Source of the DNA: CAZESH01 sp964514665
Lineage (GTDB): Bacteria > Bacillota > Bacilli > Paenibacillales > KCTC-25726
Assembly (NCBI GenBank): GCA_964514665.1
Contig: CAZESH010000071.1
Coordinates: 1-15,726 of the forward strand
DNA length: 15,726 bases
Direction: 5' to 3'
Within the stretch, counting starts at the first letter, position 1; each line of letters starts with the position of its first letter. Made by a program: the position numbers and the translations under genes. The notes under the pieces are model-generated. The model did not search any database and was not told the DNA's origin. It saw only the letters and a program-made list of their open reading frames with translations. Below are positions 6,054 through 13,228 of this stretch, one piece after another.

Positions 6054-7000
6054 GCTATTATGAGCCGATAGCTTACACGGTACCGCCGCAGGAAGAGGGA
6101 ATGCGGCTGAAGACGATTTTGCACAAACGGATGAATCTGTCCCGCAAGCTGGTATCCCGTTTGAAAATGACGGACAAAGGCCTGACCGTAAACGGCAAGC
6201 GCACTTATACGGACGTTGTCGTGCAAGCGGGCGATACCGTGGAAATACGCATGGAAAGGGAAATTTCGCAGGATATCCTCCCCCAGAACATTCCCTTCAA
6301 GCTGTTGTACGAGGACGATCACCTGCTGATTGCCGACAAGCCGGCAGGCATGGTTGTCCATCCGACGCACGGCCATTATGTGCATACGCTGGCCAATGCG
6401 GTGGTTTATTATTGGCAGCAAAAGGGAGAGCAGTTTCGTTTCCGCCCGGTTCACCGGCTTGATCAGGAAACCTCCGGCGTTTTGGCTGTGGCCAAAAATC
6501 CCTTTGCCCATCAACAAATTGCACAGCAGATGCAGGACGGGCAAGTGGATAAGCAGTATTTGGCGATTGTACACGGCGTGCCGCCGCTGACGGAAGGCAC
6601 CGTTACGGGGGCGATCGGAAGAAACCCGGAGCAGCCGCATTTGCGCATCGTTACGCCGGACGGCTATGCGGCAATCACCCATTATCGTCTGATCGAAGCT
6701 TATGGAAACGCTTCGCTGATCGGGTTGACGCTGGAAACGGGGCGAACCCATCAAATCCGCGTTCATATGAAGCATTTGGGCTGCCCGCTGATCGGTGATA
6801 AAATGTATGGTACCGAGCAGCCGTCTGCAGAGCAAGCCCGCTTGGATGCGGCAATCGAGCGGCATGCGCTGCACGCATGGAAGCTGGGCTTCGCCCATCC
6901 GCTGAACGGCGAGCGGATCGGCTTTACCGCACCGCTGCCGGAGGATATGCAGAAACTGATCGAATATCTGAAGAAGCAAGAGGGGAGAGCTGAAAAGTGA
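6050..7000 (+). CDS. RluA-family RNA pseudouridine synthase
   Basis: Isomerises specific uridines in rRNA or tRNA to pseudouridine. Of 316 residues, about 15-80 form an S4 RNA-binding domain (LVSRLKMTDKGLTVNGKR). The catalytic domain follows, with the nearly invariant HRLDQETSG motif containing the nucleophilic aspartate D138, the preceding ADKPAGMVVHPTHGH, the LETGRTHQIRVHM motif and the H-L-x-CPLIGD segment. Length and domain order match the YjbO/YhcT/YlyB group of Bacillales paralogues. Which one, and therefore which RNA position is modified, cannot be decided from sequence alone. The ATG overlaps the stop of the adenosyltransferase gene by 4 bases and the stop overlaps the next GTG start, so the three genes are likely translationally coupled. 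Confidence 0.93.
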   Translation: MSYYEPIAYTVPPQEEGMRLKTILHKRMNLSRKLVSRLKMTDKGLTVNGKRTYTDVVVQAGDTVEIRMEREISQDILPQNIPFKLLYEDDHLLIADKPAGMVVHPTHGHYVHTLANAVVYYWQQKGEQFRFRPVHRLDQETSGVLAVAKNPFAHQQIAQQMQDGQVDKQYLAIVHGVPPLTEGTVTGAIGRNPEQPHLRIVTPDGYAAITHYRLIEAYGNASLIGLTLETGRTHQIRVHMKHLGCPLIGDKMYGTEQPSAEQARLDAAIERHALHAWKLGFAHPLNGERIGFTAPLPEDMQKLIEYLKKQEGRAEK

Positions 7001-7359
7001 AACTGACCGTGTATCAATATGCGAAATGCGGCACATGCCGCAAAGCGATGAAATGGCTGGAAGGGCAGGAGGCGCATCTTTATGCCGTACCGATTGTCGA
7101 AGAGCCGCCAAGCAAAGAGGAACTCAAGAGTCTGACAGAGTTGAGCGGTCTCGATATCCGCAAATTTTTCAATACTTCGGGAGAAGTGTATAAAGCGATG
7201 CGTCTAAAGGAGAAGCTGCCGACAATGAGCGAGGACGAGATGCTGGAGCTGCTCTCTTCCAACGGAAAGCTGATCAAGCGTCCGATCGTTACCGATGGCC
7301 GCACCGTTACCGTCGGATTCAAGGAAGCGCAATTTGCGGAAAGTTGGCAGAAAAAATAA
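6997..7359 (+). CDS. ArsC/Spx-superfamily thioredoxin-fold protein, YusI-like
   Basis: A 120-residue protein of the arsenate-reductase-like (ArsC/Spx/YffB) thioredoxin-fold superfamily. The N-terminal strand YQYAKCGTCRKAMKWL holds a CxxC pair, C11 and C14. Then come the IVEEPPSKEEL segment, KKFFNTSG-like IRKFFNTSGEVYK and the conserved KRPIVTDGRTVTVGF near the C-terminus. The pattern fits the uncharacterised YusI-type proteins of Bacillales better than true arsenate reductases or Spx; no arsenic-resistance genes are nearby. The start is a GTG overlapping the stop of the pseudouridine synthase (GTGA), with GAGGGGAGAG upstream within that gene. A redox or thiol-disulfide role is likely, but its target is unknown. 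Confidence 0.85.
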   Translation: MKLTVYQYAKCGTCRKAMKWLEGQEAHLYAVPIVEEPPSKEELKSLTELSGLDIRKFFNTSGEVYKAMRLKEKLPTMSEDEMLELLSSNGKLIKRPIVTDGRTVTVGFKEAQFAESWQKK

Positions 7360-7371
7360 AGAAAAACTTTT

Positions 7372-7636
7372 ATGATCGGCATCAATGACGTGTGGCGGCA
7401 GTTTGATCAGCCGCTGGTTACCGAATCCCACTAGCGAGGAATACGAAGCGACGCTTGCGCGAATTGCCGAGGAGATCAATGCGATTCTGATCGATACGCA
7501 GAAAGCGTTTGAGCCTGTGCTGGCGCATATATACCCGGCAGCGCTTGGATGGGACCGTGTACACCCCAATCCGATCGGGCATATGACTTTGGCCCGGGCA
7601 TTTCTCGACGGAATCGGTTTTTCATTGGATCGCTAA
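7372..7636 (+). pseudogene. SGNH/GDSL hydrolase remnant
   Basis: Starting 12 bases after the preceding stop, a frame reads MIGINDVWRQFDQPLVTESH and then hits a TAG at 7432-7434. The next frame carries on as EEYEATLARIAEEINAILID and ends with WDRVHPNPIGHMTLARAFL. The first piece matches block III of SGNH hydrolases (G-x-N-D). The last matches block V (D-x-x-H), with the catalytic Asp-His pair. Missing are the N-terminal block I (GDS) region, part of the helical segment between the two blocks, and the frame. No start codon with a binding site precedes it. It therefore looks like a decayed gene rather than a small protein. An 83-residue open frame from 7385 exists but begins with unrelated residues read out of frame. 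Confidence 0.75.
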
Positions 7637-7667
7637 AGCTGCGGATTACGATAAAGGAGTGTGGCAA

Positions 7668-8744
7668 TTGGCCAAAGCGAGAACGAAATCAAAAAGCGGT
7701 TGGGGATGGCTGGGTGCCACTCTCTTGCTGATATTAACCAAATTGAAAACTGTGCTGCTGCTTGGCGCAAAGCTGATCGGGCCGCTGTTCAGCATGCTGA
7801 TATCGGTATTGGCTTACGCCTGGCTGCTTGGCAAAGTGGGAACTGCCGTCGGCTTGGTGCTGATGATCCTGATCCATGAGCTTGGTCATGTCTGGGCGGC
7901 AAAGCGTGTGGGCTTGCCGGTCACTCTGCCTGTTTTTATTCCTTTCGTCGGCGCGCTTATCATGACGAAACGAAATCCCCGCGATGCGGTGACGGAAGCG
8001 TTCGTCGCATACGGGGGGCCACTGGTCGGCAGCTTGGGAGCGCTTGCCAGCTATGTCCTCGGCGTTTGGCTGCAGCTGCCCCTTTTGATTGCAATCGCAT
8101 ATATCGGCTTTGTGCTGAACCTGTTTAACCTGATTCCGATCCATCCGCTTGACGGCGGCCGGATTTCGACCGCGATTTCGCGCTGGCTATGGGTTGTCGG
8201 GCTTGTGGCAGGCGTGGTTGTGCTCTACTTCATGTTCAATATCATTCTGTTGATTATCTGGATATTTTTTGCCTGGAATTTATACAAAAAATTCGTGCAG
8301 CAGAGAAAAAAAGAGCAGGTATTCGCCCGCGGCTTCCAACTGGAAATCCCGATCGAACACCTGATTCAATACGGCGCTTTCATTCCCGGAGAAAATCATC
8401 GCGCGGAATTATCGTTTACGACCTTTTCCAGCCTGGACGGCGAGCAGCATGTCGAACTGCGCTGGGACAGCATGGGAGTCAAGCATACGGTGAAATTCAA
8501 TGAACAGATGATTGTCCTCCGGGCAGTGATCACGAGGGTGGCGCGCCTTCCCCAGGAGCAAACCGAACCTGAAAGGATCGTGGCCTACGGTGCGCTGGAG
8601 GGCACGCCGCACATTAATGATAAATATTATGATGTACCGCCTGCCACCCGTTGGAAGTTCGGGCTTGCGTACGGGGGGCTGGCTGTTTTTCTGTCCTTGA
8701 TGATCTGGACCATCCATCAAGGGTTCACGGCTGGCACATGGTAA
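7668..8744 (+). CDS. site-2 protease (M50) family membrane protein
   Basis: A 358-residue polytopic membrane protein with the zinc metalloprotease motif HELGH (H70, E71, H74) in one transmembrane segment. The second motif, NLIPIHPLDGGR, supplies the third ligand D162. Four to five hydrophobic helices occupy about residues 10-210. A soluble region of about 110 residues follows, then a single C-terminal hydrophobic segment (AYGGLAVFLSLMIWTI). The core matches small YwhC/SpoIVFB-type site-2 proteases, which cleave substrates inside the membrane. The long tail ending in another membrane helix is not usual for the minimal family. The TTG at 7668 is chosen because AAAGGAG at 7653-7659 is 8 bases upstream; the GTG at 7659 would overlap that site. 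The substrate is unknown, and it is followed 30 bases later by an aminotransferase gene. Confidence 0.85.
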   Translation: MAKARTKSKSGWGWLGATLLLILTKLKTVLLLGAKLIGPLFSMLISVLAYAWLLGKVGTAVGLVLMILIHELGHVWAAKRVGLPVTLPVFIPFVGALIMTKRNPRDAVTEAFVAYGGPLVGSLGALASYVLGVWLQLPLLIAIAYIGFVLNLFNLIPIHPLDGGRISTAISRWLWVVGLVAGVVVLYFMFNIILLIIWIFFAWNLYKKFVQQRKKEQVFARGFQLEIPIEHLIQYGAFIPGENHRAELSFTTFSSLDGEQHVELRWDSMGVKHTVKFNEQMIVLRAVITRVARLPQEQTEPERIVAYGALEGTPHINDKYYDVPPATRWKFGLAYGGLAVFLSLMIWTIHQGFTAGTW

Positions 8745-8774
8745 AATTTTTCATGCTATAGGAGAGAATACGCA

Positions 8775-9950
8775 ATGATCATACAGGGCTCTGACCGCCT
8801 GTCTTTGATGGGATCGGCGATTTTTGCGGAAGTGGCGCAGTGGAAAGCCGAAGCTCGGGAAAATGGGCTGGACGTAATCGATTTGGGCATCGGCAGCCCC
8901 GACCGGCCTCCATCCCCCAATGTGATCCGGGCGCTGCAGCGGGGCGTGGGCAATCCAGCCAATTACCGCTATCCGGATTCACAAGGAACGATCGCTTTCC
9001 GCCGCACGGTGGCAAAATGGTATGAACGGCGCTTTCGCGTGGAGCTTGATGCTGAAAGCGAAGTGCTGACGCTGATGGGTTCGCAGGACGGCTTGGCTCA
9101 TCTGGCCATGGCGGTTGCCAATCCGGGAGAACTTGCGCTTGCCCCCAATCCGGGTTATCCGATTTATGCGGCAGGCCTCGCCCTGGCCGGATTGCAAACG
9201 CACTTTTATCCGCTTAGGGCGGAGCACGGTTTTTTGCCGCAGCTGGAAGCCATTCCGGAGGGTATCTCCCGTCGCGCCAAAATCATGATTCTCAATTACC
9301 CCAATAATCCCTTGGCGGTGATGGCCGATCGTGCCTTTTTCGAGAAGCTGGTGAGCTTTGCCCGCACTAATGACCTGCTGATTGTGCATGATCTTGCTTA
9401 CTCGGAAATGGCCTTTGACGGCAATGAACCTGTCAGTGTGCTGGAGATTCCAGGGGCCAAGGATGTCGCGGTGGAGTTTCATTCTCTGTCGAAAAGCTAT
9501 AACATGGCGGGCTGCAGAATCGGTTATCTTGTCGGCAATGCCGATGTCGTGCGCTGTCTGCACATGCTGAAAGCGAATATCGATTACGGCGTATTTCTGG
9601 CCGTGCAGGAGGCGGGAATTGCCGCGTTGGAGGAAGACATGAGCGGCGGCGGCTCCGTGGCTGCGCTCTATCAAAGGCGCAGGGACATTGTCGTTAAAGG
9701 CTTGCGCTCCGCAGGCTGGAGCGTGCCGAAGCCGCAGGCCACGATGTTTATCTGGGCGCCGATTCCAGCGGGATGGACATCTCGACAAATTTCCCGGGAA
9801 ATGCTGCTTCGTATCGGAGTCGCTGTCATTCCCGGCGATGCATTCGGTTCGGAAGGCGAAGGCTACGTCCGCATCGCTTTGGTTCAGGAGGAAGCGCGGC
9901 TGGAGCAGGCTGTGGAGCGAATCGCCAGATTTTTAAACGAAAATAAATAA
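8775..9950 (+). CDS. class I/II aminotransferase, LL-diaminopimelate aminotransferase-like
   Basis: A 391-residue fold-type I PLP enzyme. Signatures: IDLGIGSPDRPPSP at the N-terminus, YRYPDSQGTIAFRRTVAKWY, the PNNP turn, the PLP-contacting HDLAYSEMAFDG, the Schiff-base lysine K240 in SLSKSYNMAGCRIGY, and the C-terminal arginine in YVRIAL. The turn reads NYPNNPLAV where most relatives have PNNPTG or PNNPTA. The overall pattern, especially VEFHSLSKSYNMAGCRIGYLVGN split by that lysine, resembles Bacillales enzymes usually named LL-diaminopimelate aminotransferase or DapL-related; true DapL activity is uncertain and no other lysine-pathway gene is close. Start at 8775 has AGGAGAG 8 bases upstream. 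It lies 30 bases after the site-2 protease gene and ends before a strong terminator, so it is probably the last gene of that transcript. Confidence 0.82.
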   Translation: MIIQGSDRLSLMGSAIFAEVAQWKAEARENGLDVIDLGIGSPDRPPSPNVIRALQRGVGNPANYRYPDSQGTIAFRRTVAKWYERRFRVELDAESEVLTLMGSQDGLAHLAMAVANPGELALAPNPGYPIYAAGLALAGLQTHFYPLRAEHGFLPQLEAIPEGISRRAKIMILNYPNNPLAVMADRAFFEKLVSFARTNDLLIVHDLAYSEMAFDGNEPVSVLEIPGAKDVAVEFHSLSKSYNMAGCRIGYLVGNADVVRCLHMLKANIDYGVFLAVQEAGIAALEEDMSGGGSVAALYQRRRDIVVKGLRSAGWSVPKPQATMFIWAPIPAGWTSRQISREMLLRIGVAVIPGDAFGSEGEGYVRIALVQEEARLEQAVERIARFLNENK

Positions 9951-9966
9951 CAGTCTGTAAATTGTG

Positions 9967-9991
9967 GTGCGAGCATGGCTCGCACTTTTTT
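9967..9991 (+). terminator. rho-independent terminator after the aminotransferase
   Basis: Perfect 8-bp arms GTGCGAGC (9967-9974) and GCTCGCAC (9978-9985) with a 3-base loop, or 7 bp with 5 bases, followed by six T. It closes the same-strand run that begins at 4930. Confidence 0.92.
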
Positions 9992-10100
9992 ACATTTATT
10001 AGAAAAAAGGGTTTTATGGATAAAAAGGAAAAATGGCGGATATTGTAGAATGTAATACAATGGTTTTTATGACCCTCACAGAAACGGATCAGGAGACTCT

Positions 10101-11432
10101 ATGAAAAATGCTGCAATGATCTTCTCATTAATCGCGATTTTCTTTTTTATCAGCGGATTTTCCTTTGAACCGATACCTTACCGGGATGATCTTACGGTTT
10201 ATGTACAGAAGCATGGTGTTGAGCTGGCCAAATACGAGCCGAAGCAAGGCGCATATTTAGGGGCCTACGTACTGCAGGATAATTTGGTTCAGCAAAGCAT
10301 GAAAGCCTTTAACGAACGAACGGAAAAACAGCATGCCAGTTTTTTTAAGTATGTCGGCTACGGGAAGCCTTTTCCCCGGGAATGGGTGGAACAGGTTAAG
10401 CGTGCGGGTGCATTTCCGCAGATTGCTTGGGAACCCAATGACGGTTTGGAGGAGGTACGCGACGGTCCATATTTGAGACAGTTTGCCGAGGATGCGGCAA
10501 AGGCCGGCGTTCCGGTTTTTCTGCGTTATGCAAGCGAAATGAACGGGACATGGACGTCCTATGACAGCAATCCGCGAATGTATATCGAAAAATGGCGTCT
10601 GGTGCATGATGTGATGGAGCAGGAAGCGCCCAATGTGATCATGCTCTGGACCGTGTTCACCTTTCCGGAAGAAACGATCCCGCGCTTTTATCCGGGAGAC
10701 GACTATGTAGATTGGGTGGGCATCAACATCTATAACGTCGTCTATCATAACGACAGCCTCGAACCGCAGGATTTGGCGATCGGTGAAGATCCGCTCAGGC
10801 TGTTGGATTATGTGTACAATACGTTCAGCTTCAGAAAACCGATTCAGATTTCCGAATTCGGAGTATCCCACTATACTTCAACGGACGACCGGTACTATCC
10901 CGAGTTTGCCAAAGACAAGCTCCGCCGCATATATGGCCAACTTCCGCTTCGCTACCCGCGGGTAAAATCGATTTATTATTTCGACGTCAACAATTTGATC
11001 AATGCACCCGAGCACAGAAAAATCAACGATTACTCGGTTACAAGCGACGTCAGCGTGCTGCAGGTCTACAAGGATTCTATCGCCGACGATTATTATTTGA
11101 CGAAAGCGGAAAATCATCAGAGCGAGACCACGGATCAGGTGTATTCTTATAACGGATTTGTGTTTCAAGCGGCGGGAAAAAGCTATGCCCACATCGATTT
11201 TTTCACGAACTATTTGGACCTCGAGGTTGTGAACCGCAGCGATAAGGACATTACGCTAAGCGATGGAGAAAAGCAGGTTGCCTTTGCACCGAAATACCGC
11301 AAGGTAGACCGGACATTTTTCAAGAAAACTTTTGCTGCTACCGGACTGCCGGTTCGTGACGTTGCTGCCGCTTTTGGCTACGCGGTAAGCTTTGACAAGA
11401 AACAGAAGATGATTTGGCTGCACAAGAAATGA
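10101..11432 (+). CDS. secreted GH26-like glycoside hydrolase with copper-amine-oxidase-like C-terminal domain
   Basis: A 443-residue exported protein. Residues 1-22 form a signal peptide (hydrophobic IFSLIAIFFFISGFSF). Residues about 45-320 look like a glycoside hydrolase family 26 (beta-mannanase-type) barrel. The segment LRYASEMNGTW carries the probable acid/base E146, and QISEFGVS carries the probable nucleophile E252, about 106 residues apart. The aromatic WTVFTFPEE and YVDWVGINIYN lie between them. Residues about 347-443 resemble the copper amine oxidase N-terminal-like domain common in secreted Paenibacillus proteins (LPVRDVAAAFGYAV at the end), probably a wall- or surface-binding module. 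Substrate cannot be assigned: GH26 members act on mannans and mixed-linkage glucans. It has AGGAGAC about 7 bases before the ATG, its own terminator and no operon partner. Confidence 0.82.
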   Translation: MKNAAMIFSLIAIFFFISGFSFEPIPYRDDLTVYVQKHGVELAKYEPKQGAYLGAYVLQDNLVQQSMKAFNERTEKQHASFFKYVGYGKPFPREWVEQVKRAGAFPQIAWEPNDGLEEVRDGPYLRQFAEDAAKAGVPVFLRYASEMNGTWTSYDSNPRMYIEKWRLVHDVMEQEAPNVIMLWTVFTFPEETIPRFYPGDDYVDWVGINIYNVVYHNDSLEPQDLAIGEDPLRLLDYVYNTFSFRKPIQISEFGVSHYTSTDDRYYPEFAKDKLRRIYGQLPLRYPRVKSIYYFDVNNLINAPEHRKINDYSVTSDVSVLQVYKDSIADDYYLTKAENHQSETTDQVYSYNGFVFQAAGKSYAHIDFFTNYLDLEVVNRSDKDITLSDGEKQVAFAPKYRKVDRTFFKKTFAATGLPVRDVAAAFGYAVSFDKKQKMIWLHKK

Positions 11433-11435
11433 GGC

Positions 11436-11472
11436 CCCGCGTTTCGGCTTCGGATCCGCGGGATTATTTTTT
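11436..11472 (+). terminator. rho-independent terminator after the GH26 gene
   Basis: CCCGCG (11436-11441) pairs with CGCGGG (11457-11462), and an inner TCGG/CGGA-like pairing may help. A T-rich tract follows to 11472. It lies between convergent genes; on the minus strand no T-run follows the stem, so it should act on the plus strand only. Confidence 0.7.
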
Positions 11473-11495
11473 CGGAGGGAAACGGACTGCTGCAT

Positions 11496-12866
11496 TTATT
11501 TCAAAAAACGTTTGATTATGCTCAGGCTGTTTTTTACATTCGGATAACGGAAGGGGAGATCAAAGCGCGTAGTTTGCCGCAAGATGCTTTTGCTGCGGCT
11601 GAAGGCATCGAAACTGGCTTTGCCGTGATAGGAGCCGAAGCCGCTGCTGCCGGCGCCGCCGAAGGGCAGGTAATGGGAAGTAAAGTGATATACGGTATCG
11701 TTGACGCACCCGCCGCCGAAGGATACGCTTTGCATCACATGCTCCTGAATCGATTTGTCGGCGCAAAAAAGATAGAAAGCGAGCGGAGCCGGACGGCGCT
11801 TGACAGCTTCGACGGCCTCTTCCAGATCGCTGTAGGCGAGCACCGGCAGGATGGGTCCGAAAATTTCCTCATGCATCACCTCGTCCTCCCAAGAGATCCC
11901 GGTAAGTACGGTCGGTTCCATGCTTAGTTTGGCGCTGTCCGTTCTGCCGCCGATCAATAAAGTTCCGTTTTCCGCTAATCGGCGCAGACGATTCAGGTGC
12001 TTTTCGCTTACGATACGTGTGAAATTCCCGGTCTGCAGGGGATTTTCGCCGTAGAGCGATTTAACGGCCTCTGACAATTCCTGCAAAAATCGTTCTTTAA
12101 TGCTCGCATGCACATACACATAATCGGGGGCAACGCAGGTTTGCCCGGCATTGAGAAATTTCCCCCAGGCGATCCGCTTGGCCGCCAGCTTGATATTGGC
12201 ATCCCGATGCACGATGCAGGGGCTTTTCCCACCCAGCTCCAAAGTCACAGGTGTAAGCTGAACAGCCGCCTCCTGCATCACGATGCGGCCTACGGCTTCG
12301 CTTCCCGTGAAAAAGATATAATCGAATTTCTCCTTCAGCAGCCTCTGATTGGTTTCCACTCCGCCTTGCACAACGCTGATATAATCATCGGGAAAGCTCT
12401 CCGCAATCAGTTCCGCCAGCACTCGCGAGGTTTGCGGCGTAAGCTCGGAGGGCTTTACCACCGCGCAATTTCCTGCTGCGATGGCGCCTGCCAGAGGCAT
12501 GAGAACAAGCTGGAACGGATAATTCCAAGGGGCGATAATCAGCATTCTTCCGTATGGCTCGGCGACCGTACTGCTGCGCGATCCGATATGGGTGAGGGGC
12601 GTTTTTACTTTCTTGGGCTTCATCCAGGAGCGAAGATGCTTGCTGATGAAACGCAGCTCCTTCAGCACCAAGCCGATTTCCGTGGCGTAAGCCTCGAATT
12701 CCGATTTGTTCAGATCGCTCTTTAGCGCTCGGGAAATGGCCGCTTCATGCTTTTTCACGGCTTGTCTCAGCTTTTCCAGCGCAGCCAGGCGAAAGGACGG
12801 ATCCATGGTCTGCCCCGTGCGGAAAAAGGCGTTTTGTTTGGCGGTCAATAATGTGAGATTTTCCAT
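11496..12866 (-). CDS. aldehyde dehydrogenase, class 3 / YwdH-like
   Basis: NAD(P)-dependent oxidation of aldehydes to carboxylic acids. At 456 residues it has the length typical of class-3 (fatty or aromatic aldehyde) dehydrogenases and of Bacillus YwdH. Landmarks in order: the PWNYPFQL nucleotide-binding start, VVKPSELTP, FTGSEAVGR, the general base E210 in LELGGKSP, the catalytic cysteine C244 in NAGQTC, EEIFGPILPV, and the C-terminal PFGGAGSSGFGSYHG. All catalytic residues are present, so the enzyme should be active. ATG at 12866 has an AGAGGGA site about 8 bases upstream. It sits directly behind the remnant of an acyl reductase, whose alternative-frame end overlaps this start by 22 bases. 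The two were probably an operon for long-chain acyl/aldehyde interconversion. Confidence 0.92.
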   Translation of the reverse strand: MENLTLLTAKQNAFFRTGQTMDPSFRLAALEKLRQAVKKHEAAISRALKSDLNKSEFEAYATEIGLVLKELRFISKHLRSWMKPKKVKTPLTHIGSRSSTVAEPYGRMLIIAPWNYPFQLVLMPLAGAIAAGNCAVVKPSELTPQTSRVLAELIAESFPDDYISVVQGGVETNQRLLKEKFDYIFFTGSEAVGRIVMQEAAVQLTPVTLELGGKSPCIVHRDANIKLAAKRIAWGKFLNAGQTCVAPDYVYVHASIKERFLQELSEAVKSLYGENPLQTGNFTRIVSEKHLNRLRRLAENGTLLIGGRTDSAKLSMEPTVLTGISWEDEVMHEEIFGPILPVLAYSDLEEAVEAVKRRPAPLAFYLFCADKSIQEHVMQSVSFGGGCVNDTVYHFTSHYLPFGGAGSSGFGSYHGKASFDAFSRSKSILRQTTRFDLPFRYPNVKNSLSIIKRFLK

Positions 12867-13103
12867 TGATCATCCCTCTTTGCTTTCATCCGCCAGATCG
12901 GCTCCCGGCCAAGATACCGCGCCATCACCATACGGTAAACCTCGCTCATCGGATAAGGACGTCGGCAATTGGTTTTGCGCTTTTTCCATAAACTGCGGCA
13001 GTACGAGCAGATAAATCTTTCCGCTCTTCCGGCTCAAAAGCAATTGAACCAGGTAAGAAGCGATAAATCCGGGGAATCCAGTAATCAAATATACATTTGA
13101 CAT
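12845..13103 (-). pseudogene. NAD(P)-binding acyl (thioester) reductase remnant
   Basis: From the ATG at 13103 (AAAGGAG 10 bases upstream) the minus strand reads SNVYLITGFPGFIASYLVQ, the Rossmann-type GxxGFIA nucleotide-binding loop of extended SDR / thioester-reductase proteins. KIYLLVLPQFMEKAQNQL follows. After about 55 residues the frame becomes non-descript and stops at 12870. In another frame, starting near 12955, a conserved-looking C-terminal piece appears (PMSEVYRMVMARYLGREPIW), which stops at 12845-12847 inside the ALDH start. Such reductases usually have 300 or more residues, so most of the gene is missing. The N-terminal match is strong; calling the second piece its own C-terminus is inference. 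A longer start at 13136 lacks a good binding site. Confidence 0.6.
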
Positions 13104-13160
13104 TGCTTTTGCACTCCTTTGCGCGAGGGTTGGCATTTCAGGGCAAACGCTTTCAGATTA

Positions 13161-13169
13161 TGCTACAAT
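13161..13169 (+). promoter_or_regulatory. extended -10 promoter of the Dabb gene
   Basis: TGCTACAAT fits TGn-TACAAT, 60 bases before the Dabb start, in the divergent interval between the acyl reductase remnant and the Dabb gene. On the other strand the same bases include CATAAT, a possible -10 for the reductase/ALDH transcript. The -35 match is poor in both directions. Confidence 0.45.
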
Positions 13170-13228
13170 AATCGTTGGGGGGCGGTGCCCGGCTGCCCCT
13201 CAAGAAGAAAAAGCAAAGGATGATCGAT

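Noticed and set aside
5936..7111. Long 391-residue minus-strand open frame opposite the pseudouridine synthase
   Set aside because: It is antisense to a gene with clear catalytic motifs, has no binding site, and its translation is rich in Arg, His and Gln with no recognisable domain; it is a codon-usage shadow.
6997..7359. Functional arsenate reductase or Spx regulator
   Set aside because: Sequence pattern is closer to the YusI-type group, and no arsenic genes are near, so a specific arsenate or Spx function is not claimed.
7659..7661. GTG start for the site-2 protease gene
   Set aside because: It overlaps the only good ribosome binding site (7653-7659); the in-frame TTG at 7668 has correct spacing.
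8979..9788. 269-residue minus-strand open frame opposite the DapL-like aminotransferase
   Set aside because: Shadow of a well-supported gene; low-complexity Arg/His/Gln-rich composition and no motifs.
10257..10871. 204-residue minus-strand open frame opposite the GH26 gene
   Set aside because: Covers both catalytic segments of the GH26 gene in antisense and shows no protein motifs of its own.
12108..12725. 205-residue plus-strand open frame opposite the aldehyde dehydrogenase
   Set aside because: Antisense to conserved ALDH motifs; no ribosome binding site and no family resemblance.
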